A stretch of 64,000 nucleotides of DNA from Pseudomonas oryzihabitans NBRC 102199 (GCF_000730625.1 NZ_BBIT01000020.1:62001-126000), one strand, 5' to 3'. Shown: positions 16,476 through 27,033, counted from the first letter of the stretch. The notes: generated by a model from the letters alone, not told the origin. Translations and numbers: made by a program.

Positions 16476-17825
16476 ATGACCACTCGCATCCTCACTGGCA
16501 TCACCACCACCGGTACCCCGCACCTGGGCAACTATGCCGGGGCCATCCGTCCCGCCATCCGCGCCAGCCTGGCCGACGATGCCGACTCCTTCTATTTCCT
16601 CGCCGACTACCATGCCCTGATCAAGTGCGACGACCCGGCGCGCATCCAGCGTTCGCGCCTGGAGATTGCCGCCACCTGGCTGGCCAGCGGCCTGGATCCG
16701 GAGCGGGTGACCTTCTATCGCCAGTCCGACATCCCCGAGATCCCCGAACTGACCTGGCTGCTCACCTGCGTCGCCGGCAAGGGCCTGCTCAATCGCGCCC
16801 ATGCCTACAAGGCCGCGGTCGACCGCAACCTGGAGCAGGGCGAGGATCCCGATGCCGGGGTCACCATGGGGCTCTACAGCTATCCGGTGCTGATGGCCGC
16901 GGACATCCTGATGTTCAACGCCCTGCGTGTGCCGGTCGGGCGCGACCAGATCCAGCACGTTGAGATGGCCCGCGACATCGGTCAGCGCTTCAACCACCTG
17001 TTCGGCAACGGGCGCGACTACTTCGCCCTGCCCGAGGCGGTCATCGAGGAAAGCGTCTCCACTTTGCCCGGCCTCGACGGCCGCAAGATGTCGAAGAGCT
17101 ACGACAACACCATCCCGCTGTTCGGCAGCGCCAAGCAGCTCAAGGACGCCATCGCCCGCATCGTCACCGACTCGCGCCTGCCCGGCGAGCCCAAGGACCC
17201 CGACAGCGCCCACCTCTTCACCCTCTACCAGGCCTTCGCCACCCCCGAGCAGAGCGCGGCCTTCCGCGCGGCCCTGCTGGACGGCCTGGCCTGGGGCGAA
17301 GCCAAGGGCCAGCTGTTCGAGCTGCTCGACGCCGAGCTGGGCGAAGCACGCGAGCGCTATGCGGCGCTGATCGCCCGTCCCGATGATCTGGAAGACATCC
17401 TGCTGGCCGGTGCCGCCAAGGCCCGCCGCTATGCCACGCCCTTCCTCGGCGAGCTGCGCGAAGCCGTGGGCCTGCGCTCGCTCAAGACCCAGGTCGCCAC
17501 CGGCGGCGCCAAGAAGAAGGCCAGCAAGACCGCCCGCTTCGTCAGCTTCCGCGAGAGCGACGGCAGCTTCCGCTTCCGCCTGCTCGACGCCGACGGCACC
17601 GAACTGGCCCTGTCGATCCCCTTCGCCGAGGCCAAGACCGCCGGCATCACCAGCAAGCAGCTGGTCACCACGCCGGCCAGTGTCGTGGCGGGAGAGGGCA
17701 ACGGCTTCCAGCTGCTGCTGGCAGATCAGGTGGTGGCCGAGGGCGTCGCCAGCGATTCCCCCGCCGCGCGCGATGCGCTGATCGAGCGGACGCGCACCGC
17801 TCTCGCGCAATTGGCCGAGGCCTAA
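16476..17825 (+). CDS. trpS: Tryptophan-tRNA ligase with C-terminal extension
   Basis: 449 residues. The class I signatures are seen as TGTPHLGNY (HIGH-like) and KMSKS (in [13 protein letters not shown]). The catalytic part ends near residue 340. The remaining roughly 100 residues, after a basic linker ([11 protein letters not shown]), have the pattern [17 protein letters not shown]...GITSKQL and then [15 protein letters not shown], resembling the two half-repeats of DUF1508 (YegP). It charges tRNA-Trp. The long form is, as I recall, usual for Pseudomonas. Confidence 0.94.
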   Translation: MTTRILTGITTTGTPHLGNYAGAIRPAIRASLADDADSFYFLADYHALIKCDDPARIQRSRLEIAATWLASGLDPERVTFYRQSDIPEIPELTWLLTCVAGKGLLNRAHAYKAAVDRNLEQGEDPDAGVTMGLYSYPVLMAADILMFNALRVPVGRDQIQHVEMARDIGQRFNHLFGNGRDYFALPEAVIEESVSTLPGLDGRKMSKSYDNTIPLFGSAKQLKDAIARIVTDSRLPGEPKDPDSAHLFTLYQAFATPEQSAAFRAALLDGLAWGEAKGQLFELLDAELGEARERYAALIARPDDLEDILLAGAAKARRYATPFLGELREAVGLRSLKTQVATGGAKKKASKTARFVSFRESDGSFRFRLLDADGTELALSIPFAEAKTAGITSKQLVTTPASVVAGEGNGFQLLLADQVVAEGVASDSPAARDALIERTRTALAQLAEA

Positions 17826-17834
17826 AGGGCACCC

Positions 17835-17867
17835 GCGGTCCCCGGCGTTGTCAACGCCAGGGACCGC
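17835..17867 (+). other. Stem-loop between trpS and zapE
   Basis: GCGGTCCC...GGGACCGC enclosing GGCGTT-GTC-AACGCC forms a 14-bp interrupted stem just after the trpS stop. No uridine run follows, so it may attenuate transcription or protect the 3' end rather than act as a full terminator. Confidence 0.5.
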
Positions 17868-17911
17868 CATTACAGTGACCACCCTTTTTTCCCACCCGAC
17901 CAGAAGCCGCC

Positions 17912-19006
17912 ATGACCCCCCTCGAGCGTTACCAGGCCGACCTCAAGCGCCCGGAGTTTTTCTACGATGCTGCCCAGGAAGAGGCCGTCCGCCATCTGCA
18001 ACGCCTCTATGACGAATTGCTCGCCGAGCCCGCGTCCAAGGGTGGCCTGTTCGGCAAGCTGCTCGGGCGCAAGACGGTCACGCCGGTCAATGGGCTGTAT
18101 TTCTGGGGTGGGGTAGGGCGCGGCAAGACCTATCTGGTCGATACCTTCTATGACGCCCTGCCGTTCAAGCAGAAGATGCGCACCCACTTCCACCGCTTCA
18201 TGAAGCGGGTCCACGAAGAGCTGCGCACCCTCAAGGGCGAGAAGAATCCGCTGACCATCATCGCCCGACGTTTCGCCGACGAGGCGCGGGTGATCTGCTT
18301 CGACGAATTCTTCGTCTCCGACATCACCGACGCCATGATCCTGGCGACCCTGCTGGAAGAGCTGTTCAAGAACGGCGTCAGTCTGGTCGCCACCTCGAAC
18401 ATCGTGCCTGACGGCCTCTACAAGGACGGTCTGCAGCGCGCGCGCTTCCTGCCGGCCATCGCGCTGCTCAAGGAACACACCGAGATCGTCAACGTCGACA
18501 GCGGCGTGGACTATCGCCTGCGCGCTCTGGAGCAGGCGCAGCTGTTTCACTATCCGCTGAGCGACGAAGTCGAGGCGGCGATGGCCAAGAGCTTCCGTTC
18601 GCTCACCGTCGAGTGCAACGACCTCTGCGAAGACGTGCCGCTGATGATCGAGAATCGCGAGATCCGCGCTCGCCGCACCTGCGAAGACGTCGCCTGGTTC
18701 GATTTCCGCGCCCTCTGCGACGGTCCGCGCAGCCAGAACGACTACATCGAGCTGGGCAAGATCTTCCAGACGGTGCTGGTCAGCAACGTCGAGCAGATGG
18801 ACGCGCTCAAGGACGACATGGCGCGGCGCTTCATCAACCTGGTCGACGAATTCTACGATCGCCAGGTCAAGCTGATCCTGTCGGCCGAAGTGGAGCTCAA
18901 GGACCTCTATTCCGGTGGCCGCCTGGAATTCGAATTCCAGCGCACCCTCAGCCGCCTGCTGGAAATGCAATCCCACGAATACCTGGCCCGTCCGCACAAG
19001 CCGTGA
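17912..19006 (+). CDS. zapE: Cell division protein ZapE (AFG1-like ATPase)
   Basis: 364 residues. The Walker A motif is GGVGRGKT (66-73). The family segments MRTHFHRFMKRVHEEL, ICFDEFFVSDITDAMIL (Walker B), TSNIVPDGLYKDGLQRARFLP and WFDFRALCDGPRSQNDYIEL are all present. This is an AFG1/LACE1-type AAA ATPase that in E. coli binds FtsZ under stress. Full length. Confidence 0.95.
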   Translation: MTPLERYQADLKRPEFFYDAAQEEAVRHLQRLYDELLAEPASKGGLFGKLLGRKTVTPVNGLYFWGGVGRGKTYLVDTFYDALPFKQKMRTHFHRFMKRVHEELRTLKGEKNPLTIIARRFADEARVICFDEFFVSDITDAMILATLLEELFKNGVSLVATSNIVPDGLYKDGLQRARFLPAIALLKEHTEIVNVDSGVDYRLRALEQAQLFHYPLSDEVEAAMAKSFRSLTVECNDLCEDVPLMIENREIRARRTCEDVAWFDFRALCDGPRSQNDYIELGKIFQTVLVSNVEQMDALKDDMARRFINLVDEFYDRQVKLILSAEVELKDLYSGGRLEFEFQRTLSRLLEMQSHEYLARPHKP

Positions 19007-19060
19007 ACCCTGCCCGGGTTGAAGGATCAATCCTTTGACCCAGGTTTTCGGGAGGTACGT

Positions 19061-19762
19061 GTGAATTCCGATCCCTTCGCCGAGTGGGACGGCTCGCCCG
19101 CCCAGGCGCGCATCCTGCAGAAGCAAATGGCCACGCAGGTCCTCTTGCACGATGACTTCGGCGCGCCGCGGCGTTACGCCGGGGTCGACGTGGGCTTCGA
19201 GGAGGGTGGCGAGATCACCCGCGCGGTCGCCGTCCTGCTGGATGCCGAGACCCTGCAGCCACTGGCCCATGCCGTCGCCCGCATCCCCACCGTGATGCCC
19301 TATGTGCCGGGCCTGCTGTCCTTTCGCGAATTGCCGGCGCTGCTCCAGGCCCTGGCGGAGTTGCCGGAGACGCCTGAGCTGGTGTTCTGCGATGGCCATG
19401 GCATCGCCCATCCGCGCCGGCTGGGTATCGCCGCCCATCTTGGGGTGGTCACCGGTCTGCCGACGATCGGCGTGGCCAAGAAGATTCTCACCGGTCACCA
19501 CGGCGAACTCGCCGAGACGCGCGGCAGCCAGGTCGACTTGCGGGATCGCGAGGGCGGGGTGATCGGCACGGTGCTGCGCAGCAAGGACCGGGTCAAGCCG
19601 CTGATCGTCTCGCCCGGGCACCGGGTCAGCCTGGCCAGCGCGCCGGCGCTGGTCATGGCCTGCGTAAGGCGTCACCGTCTGCCGGAACCGACGCGGCTGG
19701 CCGATCACCTGGCCTCCCGTCGCCAGGGTTCGGCGGCGACCCAGGCGCTATTTTCTTTCTAG
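19061..19762 (+). CDS. nfi: Endonuclease V
   Basis: 233 residues from the GTG at 19061 with GGAGGT immediately upstream; the longer frame has no family sequence. Active-site acidic residues are in [14 protein letters not shown] and in [22 protein letters not shown], and [17 protein letters not shown] is conserved. It cleaves DNA (and RNA) 3' to deoxyinosine to start repair of deaminated adenine. Follows zapE by 54 bp. Confidence 0.93.
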   Translation: MNSDPFAEWDGSPAQARILQKQMATQVLLHDDFGAPRRYAGVDVGFEEGGEITRAVAVLLDAETLQPLAHAVARIPTVMPYVPGLLSFRELPALLQALAELPETPELVFCDGHGIAHPRRLGIAAHLGVVTGLPTIGVAKKILTGHHGELAETRGSQVDLRDREGGVIGTVLRSKDRVKPLIVSPGHRVSLASAPALVMACVRRHRLPEPTRLADHLASRRQGSAATQALFSF

Positions 19763-19898
19763 CTTGCGGTTGCTTTTCTGGCGTGAACGGGTATCATGCC
19801 GCAGCTTTCTTGGCGGGGGATGCCTAAGCCTGCCGAGATCGCCGTAGCGGACGCCGACCCGAGCCCCCGAAGAGCGTCTGTTTCCGGCTGCCCCTGAC

Positions 19899-19927
19899 TT
19901 GTCTGGGGTTGCACTGTTGTGTAGAAT
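19899..19927 (+). promoter_or_regulatory. Promoter for rplM-rpsI
   Basis: A -35 TTGTCT (19899-19904), 17-bp spacer and -10 TAGAAT (19922-19927), about 40 bp upstream of the rplM start. Transcription would begin near 19934. Confidence 0.6.
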
Positions 19928-19968
19928 TTGCCGTCTTTTTACCAGGGCGGCCTCTGAGGCCATAGAGA

Positions 19969-20397
19969 ATGAAAACTTTCACCGCAAAACCGGAAACCGT
20001 TAAGCGCGACTGGTACGTCGTCGACGCTGCTGGCCAGACTCTGGGTCGTCTGGCTACTGAAATCGCCACTCGCCTGCGTGGCAAGCACAAGCCCGAATAC
20101 ACCCCTCACGTTGACACCGGCGACTACATCGTCGTCATCAACGCCGAGCAGGTTCGTGTGACCGGTGCCAAGACTACCGACAAGATGTACTACCATCACT
20201 CCGGTTTCCCGGGTGGCATCAAGTCGATCAACTTCGAAAAGCTGATCGCCCGTGCTCCCGAGCGCGTCATCGAGACCGCCGTCAAGGGTATGCTGCCGAA
20301 GAACCCGCTGGGCCGCGACATGTATCGCAAGCTCAAGGTGTACAAGGGTGCGAACCATCCGCACACCGCTCAGCAGCCCCAAGAACTCAAGTTTTAA
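19969..20397 (+). CDS. rplM: 50S ribosomal protein L13
   Basis: 142 residues, the standard length, beginning [20 protein letters not shown] and containing the L13 signature around [21 protein letters not shown]. The codon use is strongly biased, as expected of a highly expressed gene. First gene of the two-gene L13-S9 operon; rpsI starts 15 bp downstream. Confidence 0.98.
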   Translation: MKTFTAKPETVKRDWYVVDAAGQTLGRLATEIATRLRGKHKPEYTPHVDTGDYIVVINAEQVRVTGAKTTDKMYYHHSGFPGGIKSINFEKLIARAPERVIETAVKGMLPKNPLGRDMYRKLKVYKGANHPHTAQQPQELKF

Positions 20398-20412
20398 TCG
20401 GGATAGTACAAC

Positions 20413-20805
20413 ATGTCGGCAACTCAAAATTACGGTACCGGCCGTCGTAAGACTGCCACCGCTCGTGTCTTCCTCCGTCCGGGCACTGGCAAGATCTCCA
20501 TCAACGATCGCGCTCTGGACACCTTCTTCGGTCGCGAGACCGCGCGCATGGTCGTGCGTCAGCCCCTCGAGCTGACCGAGACCCTGGAGAAGTTCGACGT
20601 CTACGTTACCGTCGCTGGCGGTGGTGTGAGCGGTCAGGCCGGTGCTATCCGTCACGGCATCACCCGTGCGCTGATCGAGTACGACGAAGGCTACCGCAGC
20701 TCCCTGCGCAAAGCCGGTTACGTCACTCGTGACGCCCGTGAAGTCGAGCGTAAGAAAGTCGGTCTGCGCAAAGCGCGTAAGCGTCCGCAGTACTCCAAGC
20801 GTTAA
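20413..20805 (+). CDS. rpsI: 30S ribosomal protein S9
   Basis: 130 residues, ending with the universally conserved basic tail [12 protein letters not shown] that reaches the ribosomal P site. The signature [19 protein letters not shown] is present. Co-transcribed with rplM and followed directly by a strong terminator. Confidence 0.98.
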   Translation: MSATQNYGTGRRKTATARVFLRPGTGKISINDRALDTFFGRETARMVVRQPLELTETLEKFDVYVTVAGGGVSGQAGAIRHGITRALIEYDEGYRSSLRKAGYVTRDAREVERKKVGLRKARKRPQYSKR

Positions 20806-20823
20806 TCCTTCGGGATACGCTCG

Positions 20824-20853
20824 AAAAACCCAGCCAAGCGGCTGGGTTTTTTT
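20824..20853 (+). terminator. Rho-independent terminator of rplM-rpsI
   Basis: AAAACCCAGCC-AAGC-GGCTGGGTTTT followed by more T residues: an 11-bp stem with a tetraloop and a long T tract, 19 bp after the rpsI stop. Confidence 0.92.
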
Positions 20854-20940
20854 ATGCCTGGGATTTTTCGGCGAAGGGGGGTGCAGGGCCAATGGTGTGG
20901 GTTCGCCGCCAAAGGTCGGCAGTCAGGTATCCGCCGAGCG

Positions 20941-21247
20941 TTGGGCTTCGCTACGCTCGGCGCCAACCTGCGTCGATTCCCATGGGTACCGTAGGTTGGG
21001 TTGAGGCAGCTCCACCGCCGAAGCCCAGCAATCAGCCCATCTCACCCTTTATTGGGCTTCGCCACGCTCAGCGCCAACCTACGTCGATTCCCTCGGGCAC
21101 CGTAGGTTGGGTTGAGGCAACTCCACCGGCGAAGCCCAACAATCAGCCCATCTCCCCGTGTTGGGCTTCGCTACGCTCGGCGCCAACCTACGTCGATTCC
21201 CTGGGCCCGTAGATTGGGTTGCGGCAGCTCCACCGCCGAAGCCCAAC
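20941..21247. repeat. Three tandem copies of a ~90-bp hairpin-forming intergenic repeat
   Basis: The copies lie at 20941-21029, 21052-21140 and 21161-21247, with a period of about 110 bp. Each begins TTGGGCTTCGCTACGCTC (with small changes) and ends CGAAGCCCA(A)C. Each also carries inner arms GCCAACCTACG and CGTAGGTTGG, so every copy can fold into a long hairpin. Spacers contain CAGCCCATCTC. This and flanking non-coding DNA fill the roughly 600-bp gap between the convergent rpsI and rne genes; nothing else is seen there apart from terminators. Confidence 0.85.
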
Positions 21248-21361
21248 CAGGCAGGCCTTTATCGCGGGCAGGGCTTCAGTGCGTAGAGGGCTAGCCTGTA
21301 TCGATCTATCGGGACCGGCTCGTCACCCTCGGTGCGCCATGCCCACTCGAATTCGAGGCAT

Positions 21362-21389
21362 AAAAAAGGGGCGCCTAGGCGCCCCTTTT
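21362..21389 (-). terminator. Terminator of rne (bidirectional form)
   Basis: GGGGCGCC-TA-GGCGCCCC, flanked by AAAAAA on the left and TTTT on the right, 16 bp beyond the rne stop. It has the T tract needed for the minus strand and would also work on the plus strand. Confidence 0.88.
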
Positions 21390-21404
21390 CATGGCTGGCG
21401 GAGA

Positions 21405-24400
21405 TCAGCCGGGATGGTTTTCCCGCGACTCCTTGAGCTTGCGATCGAGTTCGGCCTGGGTGGCTTCATCCTCTTTCACCGCATCGGCCTTGGGGGCCTC
21501 TGCAGGGGTGTCGGCTTCGCCAGTCAGGGCGACGGTAGCCGCTTCTTCCTGCGCAGGGCTGGGCACGATTTCCACGGGCTCTTCCACCACGATCGGCGCC
21601 GATTCGGCTTCGGCTGCAGGCAGCTCTTCAGCGATCGGGGCTGGCTGGGCTTCGGGCGTCTGTTGCGGCTCGACGGTACCTACCGCCGCGGTGGCGAAGG
21701 TTTCCTCGGTTTCTGCAATGGCACCCAGGCCAGGGGTCTGAGCGTCCTGCTCGGCCTGCTTGGCGCGTGCCGCTTCGGCTTCACGTGCCAGGCGCTCGCG
21801 ACGACGGCGCTCACGCGGATCGTTGGAGGCGCGACCGGCAGCCGATTCCGCAGCTTCGGTCTCGACCGGTGCCGCGGGAATGGGCGCGGTGGCCGTTACC
21901 GGAGCGGTCTGCTCGACCACCGGCGTGGTGATCTCGACTTCCTGGTGCGGCGCACGCTCGTCCTGCAGCTGGCTCACCTGGGGGGTGAGGATCTCCGGCT
22001 GGGCAGGGGCGTCCGCTGCGGGCTGCTCCATTGCAGCCTCCTGGGTGGCTTCGGTGGCGGCCGGGGTTTCGGCGATGGCTGCCGACTCCTGCTGGCGAAC
22101 GTCACGAACCTCTTCCTGGGTGGCAATGGCGGTCACGCTTTCGCTGACCACGACGGCGGTACCCAGGGCGACCGCGGCCGGTGCGACAGGGGTGTCGGTG
22201 GCTGCAGTACCTTGCTCTTCGTCTTCGATGAAGTTGCCGTTGGCATCACGCTGACGCTCGCGACGGTTGCTGCGACGACGCTGGCCGCGGGAACGGCGAC
22301 GCGGACGCTCTTCGCCTTCTTCCAGCTCTTCGTTGCCTTCCAGCACCTCTTCTTCGTTCAGCTCTTCGGCGCTGGCCGCTTCCTGGCGCTCTTCGCGGGC
22401 CTTGCGTTCTTCGCGCGGCTGACGCTCTTCACGCGGCTTGCGCTCTTCACGCGGCTGACGCTCTTCGCGAGCCGGACGCTCTTCAGCGCTCACGCGCTCT
22501 TCGCGGGGTTGACGCTCCTCACGAGGTTGACGCTCTTCGCGGGGCTGACGCTCTTCACGCGGCTGGCGCTCTTCGCGAGTGGCACGCTCCTCGCGGGGCT
22601 GACGCTCCTCGCGCGGTTGACGCTCCTCGCGGGGCTGGCGTTCTTCGCGCGGTTGGCGCTCTTCGCGATTGGCGCGCTCTTCGCGGGGTTGACGCTCCTC
22701 GCGAGCCGGGCGGTCTTCACGAACCTGACGCTCTTCGCGCGGCTGGCGCTCTTCACGCGGCTTGCGCTCTTCGCGGGCCGGGCGCTCGCTGCGCTCGCCG
22801 CGATCGGCGCGCGGCTGGCGTTCTTCACGCGGCTTGCGCTCGTCGTCACGGCGGCCTTCACGGCGGCGATTCTGCTGACGACCGTTGCGGCGCTCGTCCT
22901 GGCGACGCTGCTCGTCGCTGCTCTTGGGCGCTTCCGGAGTGGCAGCGGTCTTCTCGACCATGGGCTGCTCTTCGGTCTTGCCGGCGAACAGGCTGACCAG
23001 GGACTTCACCAGACCCTTGAACAGGTTCGGCTCGGCGGTGGTTTTGGCGGCAGGGGCAGCAGGAGCGACCACTTCGGCGGCGACCGGGGTGGGGGCCGGT
23101 GCGCGCTCAGGCGCCACCTTCACGGCCGCTTCCTGGCGCACCAGGGTACGGGTGGAGCTGACCGGCTGCACCTCTTCGGCTTCGGTGTTGGCCATCTCGT
23201 AGCTGGACTGGCTGTTCAGCAGCTCGGGATTGTCGTCACGCAGACGCTGCACTTCGAAGTGCGGGGTCTCGATGTGATCGTCCGGCAGGATGATGATGCG
23301 CACGCGGGTGCGCAGCTCGATCTTGGTGATGCTGTTGCGCTTCTCGTTGAGCAGGAAGGACGCCACCTGGATGGGTACGTGGGCGCGCACCTCGGCGGTG
23401 CGATCCTTGAGGGCTTCTTCCTCGATCAGGCGCAGGATGGCCAGCGACAGGGATTCCACGTCGCGGATGATGCCCTGGCCGTTGCAACGGGGGCAGACGA
23501 TGCCGCTGGTTTCGCGCAGGGAAGGGCGCAGGCGCTGGCGGGACATTTCCAGCAGACCGAAGCGGGAGATGCGACCGATCTGCACGCGGGCGCGGTCGGC
23601 TTCCAGGGCTTCGCGGACGCGATCTTCCACGGCGCGCTGGTTCTTGACCGGGGTCATGTCGATGAAGTCGATGACGATCAGGCCGCCTATGTCGCGCAGA
23701 CGCAGCTGACGGGCGATTTCCTCGGCCGCTTCCAGGTTGGTCTGCAGGGCGGTTTCTTCGATGTCGCCACCCTTGGTGGCGCGCGCCGAGTTGATGTCGA
23801 TGGACACCAGGGCCTCGGTGGGATCGATGACGATGGAGCCGCCGGACGGCAGCTTCACTTCACGCTGGAAGGCGGTCTCGATCTGGCTTTCGATCTGGAA
23901 GCGATTGAACAGCGGGACACTGTCCTGATAGAGCTTGATCTTGCTGGCGTACTGCGGCATCACCTGACGGATGAAGCTCAGGGCTTCTTCCTGGGCTTCG
24001 ACGCTGTCGACCAGGACTTCACCGATGTCCTGACGCAGGTAGTCGCGGATGGCGCGGATGATGACGTTGCTTTCCTGATAGATCAGGAAGGGGCCCTTGC
24101 GCTCACCCGAGGCTTCGGTGATGGCGGACCAGAGTTGCAGCAGGTAATCGAGGTCCCACTGCAGTTCTTCGGTGCTGCGGCCCAGGCCGGCGGTGCGTAC
24201 GATCAGGCCCATGTCGCCCGGGGCGTTCAGGCCGTTCAGGGCTTCGCGCAGTTCGTTGCGCTCTTCACCCTCGATGCGACGGGAGATGCCGCCGGCACGG
24301 GGATTGTTGGGCATCAGCACCAGGTAGCGACCGGCGAGGCTGATGAAGGTGGTCAGGGCGGCGCCCTTGTTGCCGCGCTCTTCCTTTTCGACCTGGACGA

Positions 24401-24695
24401 CTACTTCCTGGCCTTCGGAGAGCACTTCCTTGATGTTGACGCGGCCTTCCGGGTTCTTCTTGAAGTATTCCCGGGAGATTTCCTTCAGCGGGAGGAAGCC
24501 GTGGCGATCGGCGCCGAAGTCGACGAAGGCGGCTTCCAGACTGGGTTCGATGCGGGTGATGCGGCCTTTGTAGATGTTGGCCTTTTTCTGTTCGCGGGCT
24601 CCGGACTCGATGTCCAGGTCGAACAGCCGTTGACCGTCGACCAGGGCAACCCGCAATTCCTCGGGCTGGGTCGCGTTGATGAGCATTCTCTTCAT
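21405..24695 (-). CDS. rne: Ribonuclease E
   Basis: 1096 residues beginning [21 protein letters not shown], nearly the E. coli start. S1 domain about 35-125, RNase H-like and DNase I-like catalytic part to about 400 ([31 protein letters not shown]), and the Zn-link CPRCNGQG near 400-405. The C-terminal half is disordered, Arg/Glu-rich and degradosome-like. Residues about 640-772 are 22 back-to-back hexapeptides of the REERQP type, encoded by a tandem DNA repeat. RNase E starts most mRNA decay and processes rRNA and tRNA; the arginine-rich part probably binds RNA or partner proteins. Confidence 0.97.
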   Translation of the reverse strand: MKRMLINATQPEELRVALVDGQRLFDLDIESGAREQKKANIYKGRITRIEPSLEAAFVDFGADRHGFLPLKEISREYFKKNPEGRVNIKEVLSEGQEVVVQVEKEERGNKGAALTTFISLAGRYLVLMPNNPRAGGISRRIEGEERNELREALNGLNAPGDMGLIVRTAGLGRSTEELQWDLDYLLQLWSAITEASGERKGPFLIYQESNVIIRAIRDYLRQDIGEVLVDSVEAQEEALSFIRQVMPQYASKIKLYQDSVPLFNRFQIESQIETAFQREVKLPSGGSIVIDPTEALVSIDINSARATKGGDIEETALQTNLEAAEEIARQLRLRDIGGLIVIDFIDMTPVKNQRAVEDRVREALEADRARVQIGRISRFGLLEMSRQRLRPSLRETSGIVCPRCNGQGIIRDVESLSLAILRLIEEEALKDRTAEVRAHVPIQVASFLLNEKRNSITKIELRTRVRIIILPDDHIETPHFEVQRLRDDNPELLNSQSSYEMANTEAEEVQPVSSTRTLVRQEAAVKVAPERAPAPTPVAAEVVAPAAPAAKTTAEPNLFKGLVKSLVSLFAGKTEEQPMVEKTAATPEAPKSSDEQRRQDERRNGRQQNRRREGRRDDERKPREERQPRADRGERSERPAREERKPREERQPREERQVREDRPAREERQPREERANREERQPREERQPREERQPREERQPREERATREERQPREERQPREERQPREERQPREERVSAEERPAREERQPREERKPREERQPREERKAREERQEAASAEELNEEEVLEGNEELEEGEERPRRRSRGQRRRSNRRERQRDANGNFIEDEEQGTAATDTPVAPAAVALGTAVVVSESVTAIATQEEVRDVRQQESAAIAETPAATEATQEAAMEQPAADAPAQPEILTPQVSQLQDERAPHQEVEITTPVVEQTAPVTATAPIPAAPVETEAAESAAGRASNDPRERRRRERLAREAEAARAKQAEQDAQTPGLGAIAETEETFATAAVGTVEPQQTPEAQPAPIAEELPAAEAESAPIVVEEPVEIVPSPAQEEAATVALTGEADTPAEAPKADAVKEDEATQAELDRKLKESRENHPG
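22380..22775 (-). repeat. 22 x 18-bp tandem repeat inside rne
   Basis: On the coding strand each 18-bp unit encodes REERQP or a close variant ([30 protein letters not shown]). By hand count there are 22 units without a phase break, 396 bp in all. Third-position differences between units show that the array is not a very recent expansion throughout, although runs of REERQP are nearly identical. Confidence 0.9.
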
Positions 24696-25400
24696 GTAAT
24701 ACCACTACGTTCCGGGCTCTCGGCCCGCAGGGTGGCAACAGGATTCAAGAGAAGGGTGCACGGGGTCGTATCGAAGCCGGGCAAAGCCGGCCTTCGTGTC
24801 CAGCAGCAGGCCCTGGGGCGTGCCGCGACTACGTCTCCTGCAGGCGCTTGAGCGACTGCCGTTGCAGCTCCACAGGAGGAGGAATCAACCAGGCATGGTG
24901 CGGGCGTGACAGCCGAAAGGCTCGGGCAGCCGGGTCGTCGCGGGATTCGTGTCAGGTGTCGCTCGGTTGGAGCATCGGCCGTTGGCCTTGAGGCTTCCAC
25001 CTGCGATCGTCACCTTGGCCGAAGCTGGGCGCGAAGCGGGCTGCAGGCGTACTGTCAGGCTACGCGATACGCTGGTTGTGCATCTCCATCCTGCACACAA
25101 TCTTCAGGAATCAGGTGCCGCCCGCAAGGTCCGGAGCGGTTGTCGTTTTACAGCTGGCACCCTGGGTGCCGCTGCCTTGGTTACCAGGCGGATCGCAGAT
25201 CGCCACTCACCCCCTTGGGCAGAGTCGGCGTTCTGCTGGACGGCCAGACGTCCAGTGACTATTGCATTTGCAGCCTATATTCGCGGGCGGAATCTACGGC
25301 CTCGCGAGCGGTGCCATCCAGACAGGACTGATAACCGCCTCCGGACTATAGCAGCAAGCTTTAAGTGCTTCAAATAAGGGAAAATTGCTATCATCTGCCG
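24696..25400. promoter_or_regulatory. Long divergent rne-rluC intergenic region containing the rne leader
   Basis: About 700 bp with no convincing reading frame. It separates the divergent rne and rluC genes, as in E. coli, where the rne mRNA has a several-hundred-nucleotide 5' leader that RNase E binds to control its own level. A small inverted repeat (GGGC-CGAGA-GCCC on the minus strand) lies just before the rne start. No strong Shine-Dalgarno sequence precedes either gene. Autoregulation here is inferred from arrangement only. Confidence 0.5.
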
Positions 25401-26354
25401 ATGACTAAGCCTCCTTCTCCCAGCACCGGCGTTCAATTGCTCGACGTGCCTGCCGACTATGCCGGCCAGCGCATCGACAACTTCCTGCGTACCCACCTCA
25501 AGGGTGCGCCCAAGACCCTCATCTATCGCATCCTGCGCAAAGGCGAAGTGCGGGTGAACAAGGGCCGCATCAAGCCCGACTACCGCCTGCAGGCCGGCGA
25601 CCAGATCCGCGTACCGCCCCTGCGTCTGTCCGAGCCCGACGAGCCTGCACCCCTGGCCAGGGGCCTGCTCGAGCGCCTGGAGGATTCCATCGTCCACGAG
25701 GACAAGGCCCTCATCGTCATCAACAAGCCGGCCGGTATCGCCGTGCACGGCGGTAGTGGCCTGTCCGGTGGGGTCATCGAGGTCTTTCGTCAACTGCGTC
25801 CCGACGCCCGCGACATCGAGCTGGTCCATCGTCTCGACCGGGATACCTCCGGGCTGCTGATGATCGCCAAGAAGCGCAGCATGCTGCGCTTCCTGCACGA
25901 GGCCCTGCGCGGCGACGGCGTCGATAAGCGCTATCACGCCCTGGTGCGCGGCCATTGGCCGGCGGCCAAGAAGAAGATCAGCGCGCCCCTGCTTAAGAAT
26001 ACCCTCAGATCCGGTGAGCGCATGGTCGAGGTCAATGACGAAGGCAAGGAGGCGCTCACCGAATTCCGCGTGCTGCGGCGCTATGGCGAATTCGCCACCC
26101 TGGTCGAGGCGCGGCCGGTGACCGGGCGTACCCACCAGATCCGCGTCCATGCCCGCCACGCCGGGCACGCCATCGCCGGCGATCCCAAATACGGCGACGA
26201 AGACTTCTCCCAGGAGATTCGCGAGCTGGGCGGCAAGCGGCTGTTCCTGCACTCGGCGAGTCTGGTGATTCCGCTGCCCGAAGGCGGCGAGTTGCGACTG
26301 GAAGCGCCGGTCGACAGCACCTGGAGTCAGACGCTGGAGCGTCTGGATGCCTGA
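25401..26354 (+). CDS. rluC: 23S rRNA pseudouridine synthase RluC
   Basis: 317 residues from the ATG at 25401. An N-terminal S4 RNA-binding domain (about 16-75, [21 protein letters not shown]) precedes the RluA-family catalytic domain with the aspartate in [12 protein letters not shown] and a C-terminal [17 protein letters not shown]. RluC makes pseudouridines 955, 2504 and 2580 (E. coli numbering). Its 3' end overlaps the HAD gene by 8 bp. Confidence 0.94.
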   Translation: MTKPPSPSTGVQLLDVPADYAGQRIDNFLRTHLKGAPKTLIYRILRKGEVRVNKGRIKPDYRLQAGDQIRVPPLRLSEPDEPAPLARGLLERLEDSIVHEDKALIVINKPAGIAVHGGSGLSGGVIEVFRQLRPDARDIELVHRLDRDTSGLLMIAKKRSMLRFLHEALRGDGVDKRYHALVRGHWPAAKKKISAPLLKNTLRSGERMVEVNDEGKEALTEFRVLRRYGEFATLVEARPVTGRTHQIRVHARHAGHAIAGDPKYGDEDFSQEIRELGGKRLFLHSASLVIPLPEGGELRLEAPVDSTWSQTLERLDA

Positions 26355-27033
26355 ATACCAGCTGCTGATCTTCGACTGGGACGGCACCCTGGCGGATTCC
26401 ATCGGCCGGATTGTCGAGGTGATGCACGTGGCGGCCGAGCAGCTGGGCTTGCCACCGCGCAGCGACGTGGCCGTCAAGGGCATCATCGGCCTGGAGCTGG
26501 TCGCGGCCATCCAGACGCTCTATCCGCATCTGGTCACTCCGGCGCAGATCGAGGGCTTTCGCGATGCCTACAGCGCCGAATTCGTCCGTCGCGAACAGCA
26601 GGCGTCGCCTCTGTTTCCCGAGGTGCTGAGCGGGCTGCAGCGCTTTCGCGCCCTGGGTTACCAGCTGGCCGTGGCGACGGGTAAGAGCCGGCGCGGCCTG
26701 GCCCGTTCGCTGCAGCAGCATGGCCTGAGCGAGTTCTTCGACATCACCCGTTGCGCCGACGAGGCCGCCGGCAAGCCCGATCCGCAAATGGTCGAGGAGA
26801 TTCTCGCCCATTGCCGCGTGGCGCCGGAGCGCGCCCTGCTGATCGGGGATGCGGTGTTCGACCTGGAAATGGCCCGTCGCGCCGGGGTCGCTGCGGTCGG
26901 GGTGGCCTATGGTGCCCAGCCGGCCGAGGTGCTGAGGGATTTCGGGCCGCGCCTGGTGATCGAAGCTTTCGCGGACCTGGCGCTATGGCTGGGTGACAAC
27001 GTTGTGGTCAGGAGTGAGGTTGGGCATGGCTGA
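26347..27033 (+). CDS. HAD-superfamily phosphatase (phosphoglycolate phosphatase-like)
   Basis: 228 residues. HAD motif I is [10 protein letters not shown], motif II is in [11 protein letters not shown], and motifs III/IV are [11 protein letters not shown] and [17 protein letters not shown]. The helical cap places it with Gph-like hydrolases. It overlaps rluC by 8 bp and sppA by 8 bp, so the three genes form a tightly coupled operon. Substrate not known. Confidence 0.88.
   Translation: MPEYQLLIFDWDGTLADSIGRIVEVMHVAAEQLGLPPRSDVAVKGIIGLELVAAIQTLYPHLVTPAQIEGFRDAYSAEFVRREQQASPLFPEVLSGLQRFRALGYQLAVATGKSRRGLARSLQQHGLSEFFDITRCADEAAGKPDPQMVEEILAHCRVAPERALLIGDAVFDLEMARRAGVAAVGVAYGAQPAEVLRDFGPRLVIEAFADLALWLGDNVVVRSEVGHG

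Noticed and set aside
17870-19708. 612-residue minus-strand open frame
   Set aside because: Antisense to zapE and nfi, both clearly real.
20941-21247. Possible CRISPR array or degenerate insertion sequence
   Set aside because: The units are ~90 bp with similar short spacers and internal inverted arms; there is no cas gene and no transposase.
22380-22775. Possible CRISPR array from regular repeats
   Set aside because: The 18-bp units are contiguous with no spacers and encode an in-frame hexapeptide array within rne.
21219-24851. 1210-residue plus-strand open frame
   Set aside because: It is the antisense shadow of rne; its composition (long Phe/Leu/Ala/Gly runs) comes from the reverse of the Arg/Glu repeats and it matches no family.
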